Below, piece after piece: positions 7,560 to 15,079 of a stretch of 37,006 nucleotides of DNA. The DNA is from Actinomycetota bacterium. GTDB lineage: Bacteria > Actinomycetota > Nitriliruptoria > Nitriliruptorales > Nitriliruptoraceae. Position 1 is the first letter of the stretch; each line of letters starts with the position of its first letter. The notes under the pieces are model-generated. The model did not search any database. It was given only the letters and a program-made list of their open reading frames with translations, and was not told the origin of the DNA. The stretch is taken from the NCBI GenBank assembly GCA_019347575.1, contig JAHWKY010000039.1:1-37006 (forward strand), given 5' to 3'. The translations under genes were made by a program, and so were the position numbers.

Positions 7560-8492
7560 TCAGCTCCCGATCAGCTCCTTGACCTTGTCGCGCATGCGGT
7601 CGAAAACGCCGACGACCGGGCCGGCCGCGGCGCGGACCTCGGGCGTGGTGGGAGTGTTGGGGTGGGGGTGCGTCGGGGCGTTCTGCTTCACCTTCTCGAA
7701 GCCCTCCCCCATCTGGGCGAGCCGTTCCGCACTGAGCTCCTGGCGCAGCAGCGGGTGCTCCTCGTTCTCCTCGTGCTGCGCGTGTTGGAGGACGTCGTCG
7801 CGGAGTTCGGCGAAGGCGGTGAGGAACTCCTCGCTCTCGGGGTCCATGCTCTCCATGTCCGCGAGCAACTGCTCGGCCTTCGACTCCTCGTCGAGCAGCG
7901 ACTCGGCGATCGGCTCGCCGTTCGACACTTCGTCGCGCAGGGTCGGGTGCACGATGGCCTCCTCGGCCGCCTCGTGCCGGGCGAGCTCGTACACGAGCCG
8001 CTCGAACAGCTCCTTGCGCGCCGTGGGTACCGCCGTCTCGAGCTGTTGGAGCAGCGCACGCACCTCGTCGTGGTCGCCCTGGATCAGTTGGACGATGTCC
8101 TGTGCCACGGTGGGTTCCTGTTGGTCGCGTGCTACATGGATACCGGCAACCGAGGTCGTGACCTCGCCGCGTCCCCGACCACCCGGCGTAGGCCGCGACC
8201 CGGCTCCTCGATGTGGATCGGGCAAACCGGTGAGGGCCAGGAGGCGCGACCGGACCTCGGTGAGCAACTCCTGTGCGCGACGGCGGAGGGCGACGTCGCC
8301 CAGATCCAGACGGGCGACCTCCGCGTGGGCCAGGTCGATGGCGGTCACGTCGTTGGTGACCGTCATCAGCCGCGCCACGCAGGTGCTGATGTCGGTCGGG
8401 GCGCTGAAGGCCATCCCGAGCGCACATGCGGCGAGGTAGCTCGCGTCCTCCCGAGCGTGGCCCGGAGAGATCGCGTTCTTCGTCGTCACCAT
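7560..8492 (-). CDS. Hemerythrin-domain protein with N-terminal extension
   Basis: The C-terminal 180 residues are a hemerythrin/HHE four-helix bundle that binds a di-iron centre: GDHDEVRALL (first His at 141), LARHEAAEEAIVHPTL and HAQHEENEEHPLL supply the His/Glu ligands. Such proteins sense or scavenge O2, NO or peroxide in the cytoplasm. I chose ATG 8492 because GGGAGGTGG lies just before it, giving 310 residues. The first 95 residues are helical with no family I know, and residues 96-128 look like linker or translated spacer. An alternative is GTG 8108 with a weaker AGGAA site, giving a normal-length 182-residue hemerythrin; the upstream part would then be a separate in-frame gene that has lost its stop. 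It follows the oxidase operon by 49 bases on the same strand, which fits an oxygen or NO role. Confidence 0.75.
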   Translation of the reverse strand: MVTTKNAISPGHAREDASYLAACALGMAFSAPTDISTCVARLMTVTNDVTAIDLAHAEVARLDLGDVALRRRAQELLTEVRSRLLALTGLPDPHRGAGSRPTPGGRGRGEVTTSVAGIHVARDQQEPTVAQDIVQLIQGDHDEVRALLQQLETAVPTARKELFERLVYELARHEAAEEAIVHPTLRDEVSNGEPIAESLLDEESKAEQLLADMESMDPESEEFLTAFAELRDDVLQHAQHEENEEHPLLRQELSAERLAQMGEGFEKVKQNAPTHPHPNTPTTPEVRAAAGPVVGVFDRMRDKVKELIGS

Positions 8493-8541
8493 GACCGCCA
8501 CCTCCCAACGAGCGCGGACGGAACTTGACGCGCAACGGACG

Positions 8542-9396
8542 CTACGGTCCGGCTGGCGCACGCGGCCCGGATCGCGGAGCCAACCCGTGGCCCGGGGATG
8601 CCACGGCGCGCCCCGGCGGTGGCCGGGTGGTCGCCGCATCGCGGCGTAGCCAGCGCAGGAACGCGATCGCCCCGGCGATCACGTAGGCGAGGCCGCCCGG
8701 GAACCACATCAGGCCCCCGGCGATGTGCTGATCCTCGAGCGGGCTCAGGCCCCACGCGGCGGGGCCGGCACCCGTCGCGGGGAGCAGGCCCCGGTCGCTG
8801 AAGGTGAGCAGCCCCGCCAGCGCGCCCGAGAGCAGCATGCTGATGAAGACCGCCCCCACGCTGGCAGCCGTCGCGTGTCGTCCTCGCGCGTCCGCGACGA
8901 CCCACCACAGCACGACCGCCCCGAGGAGCATCGTGGCGTGCTCGAGCGCGTGGAGGGTGGGATCGGACGCGGCGGCGGCGTACAGCACGGGGATGTGCCA
9001 CACGCCGAACGTCAGCGCGTGGGCGAGCACGGCGACGACGGCCCAGCCGACATCCCCTCCGGGGATACGCGGCCGCAGCCGTTGCAGCCGCCCACGGGCA
9101 CGGGGCGGGAACGCGAACGACAGAGCCAGACCCGTCCGCGCGAGCACCAGGAGAGGAGCGATCACGATCGTCAGCACCAGGTGCTGTCCCATGTGTGCCG
9201 AGAACAGGTCCGCGCTCAACGCCTCGACCGGGCCGAGCAGCGCCCCGCCGGCGACCGCCATCGCGGCGGCGAACGCCCCGACGCGCCACCGCGGCAGCGC
9301 GCGGCGCCCGGGCTCCCCGCGCCACAGTCGTGCGACGCCCCGCGCGTACAGGGCGGCCGAGCCGACGATCGCCAGGACGATGCTCACGCCGCTCAC
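8542..9396 (-). CDS. ctaG: Cytochrome c oxidase assembly protein, CtaG (caa3) family
   Basis: 284-residue polytopic membrane protein of the caa3_CtaG family, needed for copper delivery and maturation of the oxidase. Conserved histidine-rich helix motifs are present: HMGQHLVLTIVIAPLLVL, HALTFGVWHIPVLYAA, LHALEHATMLLG, and a loop (EDQHIAGGLMWFPGG) before the last helix. About seven hydrophobic segments are visible. GTG 9396 is the best start because it overlaps the previous stop as GTGA, as elsewhere in this operon; in-frame GTG codons at 9405 and 9387 are alternatives. It is the last oxidase gene of the operon. Confidence 0.88.
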   Translation of the reverse strand: MSGVSIVLAIVGSAALYARGVARLWRGEPGRRALPRWRVGAFAAAMAVAGGALLGPVEALSADLFSAHMGQHLVLTIVIAPLLVLARTGLALSFAFPPRARGRLQRLRPRIPGGDVGWAVVAVLAHALTFGVWHIPVLYAAAASDPTLHALEHATMLLGAVVLWWVVADARGRHATAASVGAVFISMLLSGALAGLLTFSDRGLLPATGAGPAAWGLSPLEDQHIAGGLMWFPGGLAYVIAGAIAFLRWLRRDAATTRPPPGRAVASPGHGLAPRSGPRAPAGP

Positions 9397-9731
9397 GGCG
9401 TGCACGGGTGGAGCACGAAGACGGGGACCCACTCCGCGACGATCGCCAGAGCGGAGACGGCGTTGAGTAGCACCCCCATGGCGCCGAGGAACGCGACCCC
9501 GCCGACGCCGCGCTCGCGCTGGCGCCAGAACGACCACGCCGGGATGATCGCGGCCAGCGTCGGCACGAGCGTGGCCACTGACAGCAGGTGCAGCACGATC
9601 GCGCCGGGCCCCTCGCACGCGAGCGGCGAGAGCGCCGCCATGCCGGTGATGTGGATGCCCCACAGCACGATGCCGGCGGTAAGCGACACCCACAGCAGCG
9701 GGCCGACCGAGTGCGTGAGGCGCTCGGTCAC
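9393..9731 (-). CDS. Small three-helix membrane protein of the oxidase operon
   Basis: 112 residues, almost entirely hydrophobic: three or four helices (GPLLWVSLTAGIVLWG, IVLHLLSVATLVPTLAAI, and FLGAMGVLLNAVSALAIVAEW near the end, the last possibly broken). I do not recognise the family. Its place between ctaE and ctaG, with GTGA overlaps on both sides, suggests an accessory oxidase subunit (a subunit IV analogue) or assembly factor. Two cysteines (ACEGPG, HPCTP) and a helix histidine (GIHITGM) could bind metal, but that is speculation. Confidence 0.75.
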   Translation of the reverse strand: MTERLTHSVGPLLWVSLTAGIVLWGIHITGMAALSPLACEGPGAIVLHLLSVATLVPTLAAIIPAWSFWRQRERGVGGVAFLGAMGVLLNAVSALAIVAEWVPVFVLHPCTP

Positions 9732-10348
9732 GTCCGGCCCAGCACGTTCGGTACCAGGTACAGCGACGAGAACACGACCACCCAGATCGCATCGACGAAG
9801 TGCCAGTAGACGCCGGTGAGGCTCAGCATCGTGTGTCGCTCGCGCGTGACCCGGCCGCGCCACACGTGGACCAGGACGAACGCGAGCATGACGATGCCGA
9901 CCAACAGGTGCACGCCGTGGAAGTTCAGGATCGTGATGAGCACCGCCCCATAGGTGTGCTCGTCGGGGCGCAGCTCGTCGACGAGCTTGGGCTGCTCGTG
10001 CACGTGCGTGCCCAGGAAGTAGCCGGCCATGGCGAGCGCGACGATGCTCCAGACCGCCGTCCACGCCGCCGACCCGCGCCGCTCCATCGCCCGTTCCGCC
10101 AGGATCATCGGGACCGTGCTGCCGAGCAGGACCGCGGTCCGGACGATGGTCTTGGGCAGCTCCGGCAGGGGCAGCTCCTCGGGTGGCCAGGCACCCTCGT
10201 GGGCGCGGTAGTAGAAGTAGACGAACAGCAGCAGGGCGAACAGCACGCTCTCGGTCACGACGAGGCCGATCAGTCCCCACGACGAGGTGGATCGGCCCGG
10301 CCGGATCGCGATCGTGGGGCCGCTCGAGGTCGTCCCGACCGAGCTCAC
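9728..10348 (-). CDS. ctaE: Cytochrome c oxidase subunit III (CtaE)
   Basis: 206-residue subunit III of the heme-copper oxidase, a membrane subunit that stabilises proton uptake. Five helices are visible; typical segments are SSWGLIGLVVTESVLFALLL, HGVHLLVGIVMLAFVLVH and LTGVYWHFVDAIWVVVFSSL, where the histidines and VYWHFVDAIWV are hallmark subunit III motifs. GTG 10348 overlaps the ctaD stop (GTGA), and AGGAGG lies 7 bases upstream inside ctaD. The short length is normal for bacterial five-helix forms. Confidence 0.93.
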   Translation of the reverse strand: MSSVGTTSSGPTIAIRPGRSTSSWGLIGLVVTESVLFALLLFVYFYYRAHEGAWPPEELPLPELPKTIVRTAVLLGSTVPMILAERAMERRGSAAWTAVWSIVALAMAGYFLGTHVHEQPKLVDELRPDEHTYGAVLITILNFHGVHLLVGIVMLAFVLVHVWRGRVTRERHTMLSLTGVYWHFVDAIWVVVFSSLYLVPNVLGRT

Positions 10349-12279
10349 CGCCCCACCTCCTGGGCATCGGCGTGCGCCAGCTCCACCGGCTCGTCGTCCC
10401 AGTCGGGCCAGAACCACGTCGCGAGAGCCAGCGCGATCACGCCGACCCCGAACAGCCCTAGCCAGGGCGAGCGGACCAGCGCCCCATAGGCCCCGATCAG
10501 CATCCCGACAGCGACGACGAGGGGCGAGTAGGTGGGACTGGGCATGGGCATCACGGCCTCGTCGACGGCGTCGACGCCGCCGGTCGACAGCGTGTAGTGC
10601 TCCTCCTCCCCCTCTGGTGGCAGCAGCACGGGCCCACCCCGCACGCCGCCCTCCGCGGCGTCCCACAGCGGGTAGAGGCTGTCCACCACCGGCATCTGCT
10701 CGAAGTCGTACTCCGGCGTCGGCGAGGGGGTCGCCCACTCGAGCGAATCGCCGCCCCACGGGTCGGGCCCCGCCGGGCGGCCGCGGTAGCGGCTCCACAC
10801 GAGCGTCACGACCGCGAGCAGGAAGCCGGTGGCGAGCACGTAGGCGCCGATGCTCGACAGCAGGTTCAGCCCGTCCCACCCCACGCCGCTCTCGTAGGTG
10901 TAGATCCGCCGCGGCATCCCCCACAGGCCGAGGATGTGCTGGGGGAAGAAGGTCAGGTTGAAGCCGATGAACGCGAGCCAGAAGGCGGTCTTGCCGGCGC
11001 GGGGAGCGGGCAGACGTCCGGTCAGCTTGGGCCACCAGTGGTAGAGCGCCGCGAAGATCGGGAAGACCGAGCCGCCGACGAGCGTGTAGTGGAAGTGGGC
11101 GACGACGAAGTAGCTGTCCTGTGCCTGGAAGTCGAAGGGCACCATCGCGACCATCACGCCGGTGATGCCGCCCAGCAGGAAGATGAACATCATCCCCAGC
11201 GCCCACAGCATGGGTGCCTCGAAGCGCGGGCGCCCCTCCCAGAGCGTCCCGATCCAGGCGAAGAACTGCACTCCGCTGGGGATCGACACGATGAAGCTGG
11301 CGGCGGCGAAGAAGCTGAGGGCCAGGTAGCCCAGGCCGGTCGCGAACATGTGGTGCGCCCACACACCGAAGCTGATGAAACCGATGGCGACGAGCGCGGT
11401 GACCACGAGCAGGTGGCCGACGAGGCGCGCCCGCGCGTGGACCGTGATCACCATCGAGACCACGGCGGTGGCGGGGACGAAGACGATGTAGACCTCGGGG
11501 TGGCCCCAGATCCAGAACAGGTGCTGGAACAGCAGCGGGTCGCCGCCGGCCGCCGGGACGAAGATGGTGAACTCGAAGATGCGGTCGATGGCGAGCATGA
11601 GCTGCGCGAGCGTCACGGACGGGAGCGCGAACAGGATCATGAACGACATCACGACGATGCCCCAGACGAAGATGGGGATCCGGCTGACGCTCATGCCGGG
11701 GGCCCGCATCTTGAAGGTCGTGACGAGGAAGTTGATCGCACCCACGGTGGTCGAGACCCCCAGGAACGCGAGCCCGATGGCCCAGAAGTCGATGGCGACG
11801 CTGGGACTGAACTCGTCGCCGGTGAGCGGGACGTAGGCGAACCAACCGCCGTCGGGGATCTCGCCCACGAAGAAGCTGGAGTAGATGAAGATGCCCGACA
11901 GCAGGAAGATCCAGTACGACAGCGCGTTCAGGCGCGGGAACGCCATGTCGCGGGTGCCGATCTGCAGCGGCAGGAAGTAGTTGCCGAAGCCCGCCCAGAT
12001 CGGGGTGTTGAACAGGAAGATCATCGTCGTGCCGTGCATCGTCATGAGCTGGTTGTAGAGCTCAGGCGACAGCAGGTCGTTGTCGGGGCTGGCGAGCTGG
12101 GTCCGCATCATCAGCGCCTGCACCCCACCGAGCAACAGGAACACGACCGAGGTGGCGAGGTAGCGCCTGCCGATGCGCTTGTGATCGACCGTCTTGAGGA
12201 ACCCCACGATCCCGGGCTCGTCGGACCAGATCCGTTCGAGGCGCTCGACGTCGCGGGGCGCAGGGGCGGTGAGGGTCAT
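10345..12279 (-). CDS. ctaD: Cytochrome c oxidase subunit I (CtaD), K-channel lysine replaced
   Basis: Catalytic subunit of an aa3-type heme-copper oxidase, 644 residues, twelve core helices plus a C-terminal extension ending in two further helices. Heme and copper ligands are present: the early low-spin heme His (MTMHGTTM), GHPEVY with the His-Tyr pair, AHHMFATG, and HFHYTLVGG. Glu262 of GHPEVY marks an A1-type enzyme, and the D-channel residues (DMAFPRLN) are kept. The K-channel segment reads I-P-S-G-V-Gln338-F-F-A-W, where standard A-type enzymes have Lys (Lys362 in Rhodobacter numbering). The start ATG lies 7 bases after the ctaC stop. The extension carries acidic and proline-rich linker sequence before the last helices. 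Confidence 0.94.
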   Translation of the reverse strand: MTLTAPAPRDVERLERIWSDEPGIVGFLKTVDHKRIGRRYLATSVVFLLLGGVQALMMRTQLASPDNDLLSPELYNQLMTMHGTTMIFLFNTPIWAGFGNYFLPLQIGTRDMAFPRLNALSYWIFLLSGIFIYSSFFVGEIPDGGWFAYVPLTGDEFSPSVAIDFWAIGLAFLGVSTTVGAINFLVTTFKMRAPGMSVSRIPIFVWGIVVMSFMILFALPSVTLAQLMLAIDRIFEFTIFVPAAGGDPLLFQHLFWIWGHPEVYIVFVPATAVVSMVITVHARARLVGHLLVVTALVAIGFISFGVWAHHMFATGLGYLALSFFAAASFIVSIPSGVQFFAWIGTLWEGRPRFEAPMLWALGMMFIFLLGGITGVMVAMVPFDFQAQDSYFVVAHFHYTLVGGSVFPIFAALYHWWPKLTGRLPAPRAGKTAFWLAFIGFNLTFFPQHILGLWGMPRRIYTYESGVGWDGLNLLSSIGAYVLATGFLLAVVTLVWSRYRGRPAGPDPWGGDSLEWATPSPTPEYDFEQMPVVDSLYPLWDAAEGGVRGGPVLLPPEGEEEHYTLSTGGVDAVDEAVMPMPSPTYSPLVVAVGMLIGAYGALVRSPWLGLFGVGVIALALATWFWPDWDDEPVELAHADAQEVGR

Positions 12280-12286
12280 CGTCGCC

Positions 12287-13285
12287 TCACCGCAGCGCTG
12301 TCAGGTAGTCGACCAGCCGCTGGTGCTCCTCCTCGGTGAAGGTCACGATCGGAGGCATCTCGGCGCCTGGCTTGAACACCTGAGGGTTGGCGATCCAGGC
12401 GGCGACGTTGCTCGGCTCGTTGGGCAGCGTCACCGCCCCGATGGTGCGGCGCGAGGCGAAGTGGGTCAGGTCGGGGCCGAGCACACCGTTGGCGGAGGTC
12501 CCGCGGATGGTGTGGCACGCGGCGCACGCGTTGCGCTCGAACGCGGCCTCCGCCGCACCATCGCTGACGACCGCCGAGGCCGCCTGCTCCTCGACCCAGC
12601 GCTCGAAGTCGGCGGGCTCCTGAGCGATGACGAGGACGCGCATGTTGGCGTGCTGGAGGCCGCAGTACTCGGCGCAGCGGCCGCGGTACTCCCCCGCCTC
12701 CGAGGCGTGGAGCACCAGCGTGGTCTCGCGGCCCGGGACGAGGTCGGCTTTGCCGCCCAGCTGTGGGACCCAGAAGCTGTGGATCACGTCGGGACCCCGG
12801 AGCGTGAACTCGACATCGACCCCGACCGGGATGTGGATCTCGTTGGCGGTGACCGCGTCGTGATCGGGGTAGCGGACCTCCCACCAGTAGCGGTAGCCGT
12901 CCACCTCGACGCGGAGCTGACCCTCGGTGCGCTGAGCCGCCAGGAACGCGAACGTCACCCCCATCAGTCCCAGCAGGATGAGCGTGGGCACGACGAGTCC
13001 GCCCACGACGACGAAGCGCTCGCCGCGGAAGGGAGACGGGGCGTCGCGGTGGCGCTGCACGAGCGCCGCGACGAGCAGTCCCAGCACGACGACGATGACG
13101 CCGACCGCGATCCAGAACGCGATGGTGAACAACCCGAGCTGGTCGCGGGCGACCGGCCCCCGGGGATCGAGCGCCCCGCTGCTGCAGCCCACCCCAGCCG
13201 CCGCCATCGTGACGACCGCGAGCGCGCAACGCCACCCCGCCACCGACGTCCAGCGACCTCGTCCGCCCATCCCGCGCCACCGCAT
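12287..13285 (-). CDS. ctaC: Cytochrome c oxidase subunit II with fused cytochrome c (CtaC)
   Basis: Subunit II of a caa3-type oxidase. The N-terminus is a lipoprotein-like signal (AVVTMAAAGVGC) followed by two membrane helices. The cupredoxin domain carries the CuA ligands HSFWVP and CAEYCGLQHANM (CxxxCxxxHxxM). The C-terminal 85 residues are a cytochrome c domain with CAACH and a late Met (GAEMPPIV). I chose ATG 13285 (332 aa) because it has an AGGT-like site and leaves a sensible signal peptide; GTG 13315 and ATG 13270 are also possible. The gene opens the oxidase operon. A fused heme is unexpected beside a di-heme QcrC, since actinobacterial supercomplexes usually need only the latter. 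Confidence 0.9.
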   Translation of the reverse strand: MRWRGMGGRGRWTSVAGWRCALAVVTMAAAGVGCSSGALDPRGPVARDQLGLFTIAFWIAVGVIVVVLGLLVAALVQRHRDAPSPFRGERFVVVGGLVVPTLILLGLMGVTFAFLAAQRTEGQLRVEVDGYRYWWEVRYPDHDAVTANEIHIPVGVDVEFTLRGPDVIHSFWVPQLGGKADLVPGRETTLVLHASEAGEYRGRCAEYCGLQHANMRVLVIAQEPADFERWVEEQAASAVVSDGAAEAAFERNACAACHTIRGTSANGVLGPDLTHFASRRTIGAVTLPNEPSNVAAWIANPQVFKPGAEMPPIVTFTEEEHQRLVDYLTALR

Positions 13286-13462
13286 GACCTGCGACGCTAG
13301 GCGCGGGGCCCACACGTGCTACGCGTCGCGGCGCCGACGAACGGACAGGGCTACCGTCGCCAGCCCGTCACCGCCTACGGTGCGACGAACGACGGGGCGC
13401 GCCGGCAGTGAGAAGCCGGGGCGCCGCCATCATGCGCAGGGTTGCCACGAGAGGGGAGGCAC
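13286..13462. promoter_or_regulatory. Divergent promoter region, ctaC / holin-X
   Basis: 177 bases between divergent starts, which should hold promoters for both the oxidase operon and the rightward small-gene pair. The near-repeat CGACGAACGGAC / CGACGAACGACG is present (about 13334 and 13383). I cannot assign -35/-10 boxes with confidence. Confidence 0.35.
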
Positions 13463-13870
13463 GTGAACGGTCCCCAACCGCCTGGATCCGCCGGACGATC
13501 CACCGCCGATCTGCTGCGGGACATCAGCCAGGACACCCGCGAGCTGGTGCGCGCGGAGGTCGAGCTGGCGAAGCTCGAGCTGCGCAACGCCGTCAAGGCG
13601 CGCATCATCGGCGTGGTCGCGCTGGCATCGGCCGCGCTCATGGCGCTCTACATCCTCTTCTGGCTGACGTTCGCGCTGTTCGCGGGGCTGGCGAACGCGA
13701 TGTCGGACTGGCTCGCGGCGCTCGTGACCGCCCTGATCTTGATCCTGATCACCGCCCCGGCGGTCGTGATCGGGGTGGCGAAGATGCGACGGCCGTCGTT
13801 CCGGCCGGATGCGACCATCGAGACGATCGAGGAGAACGTCGCGTGGGCGAAACGACGGTTGCAGAGCTGA
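13463..13870 (+). CDS. Holin-X / DUF1469 family membrane protein
   Basis: 135 residues in the layout of the actinobacterial putative holin-X (phage holin superfamily III) family: an amphipathic N-terminal helix (LLRDISQDTRELVRAEVELA), two adjacent membrane helices (about 53-78 and 84-108), and a charged tail. Despite the name these are chromosomal envelope proteins, not evidence of prophage. GTG 13463 follows GAGGGGAGG. Its end overlaps the following DUF3618-type gene by 28 bases, the usual family pairing. Confidence 0.82.
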   Translation: MNGPQPPGSAGRSTADLLRDISQDTRELVRAEVELAKLELRNAVKARIIGVVALASAALMALYILFWLTFALFAGLANAMSDWLAALVTALILILITAPAVVIGVAKMRRPSFRPDATIETIEENVAWAKRRLQS

Positions 13871-14109
13871 CCCACCGGATCGAGGAGGCGCGGCGGCGCC
13901 TCGCTCGTGATCTGGACGAGGTCGTCACGCGGCAGGACGACATCCGTGCCGACGTGGTGCGCCGCGCCATCGCCCCGCTCGTGGCCGTGATCGGCATCGT
14001 CGTCGCGGTGGCGATCGGTCGACGCGTGGTGCGCCGACGCCGCGAGGATCGCCGCCTCCGCCGCGTCGTCACCGAGGCCCTCCACGACGCGGGGCTCGGT
14101 AACGGCTGA
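13843..14109 (+). CDS. DUF3618-type membrane-anchored protein
   Basis: 88 residues: a charged amphipathic helix (ELTHRIEEARRRLARDLDEV), a helix including VTRQDDIRADVVRR, one membrane span (APLVAVIGIVVAVAIG), and an arginine-rich tail. This matches DUF3618, which typically follows a holin-X gene. GTG 13843 has GGAG 8 bases upstream, within the preceding gene. The function is unknown; family context suggests cell-envelope stress or curvature. Confidence 0.72.
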   Translation: MGETTVAELTHRIEEARRRLARDLDEVVTRQDDIRADVVRRAIAPLVAVIGIVVAVAIGRRVVRRRREDRRLRRVVTEALHDAGLGNG

Positions 14110-14114
14110 GGGCG

Positions 14115-14528
14115 TCAGTTGTTGCCAGGCGCGGCGCTGATGTCGGCGAGCGCCGAGTCCTCGTCGCGCATCACGGCCAGGTCACCGATCGCCAGGATGC
14201 CGACGGGGTGACCGTCCTCCATCACCGGCACGCGACGGATCTTGTCCTCGCGCATCTGGCGGACGACCTCATCGAGGTCGTCGTCCGGACCGACGGTATC
14301 GAGGTCGGTGCTCGCGACGTCGCCGAGGGTGCCGCTCTCCGGGGCGATGCCCTCCGCGATGGCGCGGACCACGATGTCACGGTCGGTCACGATGCCGAAC
14401 GAACCGTCCATCTTCACGAGCACGTTGCCGATGTCCTCGTCGCGCATCCTCTTCGCGGCGTCGGCCAACGTGTCAGTGCTCTCACAGATCACGGGGTCGG
14501 TAGTCATGCGTTCTCTGACTGCGGTCAC
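14115..14528 (-). CDS. CBS-domain-pair protein
   Basis: 137 residues made almost entirely of two CBS repeats (a Bateman module): RMTTDPVICESTDTLADAA through VTDRDIVVRAIAEG, then DLDTVGPDDDLDEVVRQM through HPVGILAIGDLAVMRDE. Such free-standing modules bind adenine nucleotides and act as sensors. GTG 14528 is chosen because AGGAGAGG lies 7 bases before it. It converges on the DUF3618 gene with only 5 bases between. The partner protein is unknown. Confidence 0.85.
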   Translation of the reverse strand: MTAVRERMTTDPVICESTDTLADAAKRMRDEDIGNVLVKMDGSFGIVTDRDIVVRAIAEGIAPESGTLGDVASTDLDTVGPDDDLDEVVRQMREDKIRRVPVMEDGHPVGILAIGDLAVMRDEDSALADISAAPGNN

Positions 14529-14698
14529 AGCAGGTCCTCTCCTCGGGTCCCAACAGCGAACATGCGTCGCGTGACGTGCCGGCGCGTGGGCGCGTTCCCC
14601 TCGGCTGGACACGGCCTTCCCGCCGCGCTGTCGTCCGTACGGGTGACGGTGGGCTCGAACCGTGGTCAGGCGTTCGCCCCGCGTGATCGAGTCGCGGG

Positions 14699-14926
14699 TC
14701 ACTCCTCTTCGTCGCCGTCCGGCTCGTCCTCGTCGTCCCCTCCATCGAGGACGTCGTCGGGGTCGACATCCGCGCCGACGTCCGCGGCCGGCCCTGCGGT
14801 GGCCACGAACGACGGCGATCCGGTCAGCCCCGCGTCGGACTGCGTCGCATCGTCGGAGGTCTCACGCGGGCCGGGCTCGTCGGCATCATCGTGCGAGACG
14901 TCTTCAGGTCGGTCGTGCTCACCCAT
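14699..14926 (-). CDS. Small, highly acidic protein
   Basis: About 75 residues with 28 Asp/Glu, two Arg and no Lys; the tail is essentially all acidic and Gly. I recognise no family. Such proteins are probably disordered. A GGAG site precedes the ATG. It lies between the CBS gene (same strand, 170 bases downstream) and udgX (divergent). Skewed composition can also arise by chance in GC-rich DNA, so this is moderate at best. Confidence 0.45.
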   Translation of the reverse strand: MGEHDRPEDVSHDDADEPGPRETSDDATQSDAGLTGSPSFVATAGPAADVGADVDPDDVLDGGDDEDEPDGDEEE

Positions 14927-15079
14927 GGCTGCTCCGCTCTCGTGGGTCCTCGCCAACCGTGCCGCCCGCGGCGGGCGGGACGGTGCACCGGCATCGTCCG
15001 AACGGCCGGGCCCCTCCGAGGTGGGGCGGTCACCCTGGAACGCAGGTAGGGAGGGCCGGTCGGTCGGGAGGTGGCTCGG

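Noticed and set aside
10597-12339. 580-codon open frame antisense to ctaD
   Set aside because: Same reason; the text is charged and repetitive, while the opposite strand encodes an unmistakable oxidase subunit I.
13463-13870. Prophage remnant suggested by a holin-like protein
   Set aside because: Holin-X/DUF1469 with DUF3618 is a normal chromosomal pair in Actinomycetota; no other phage gene is near.
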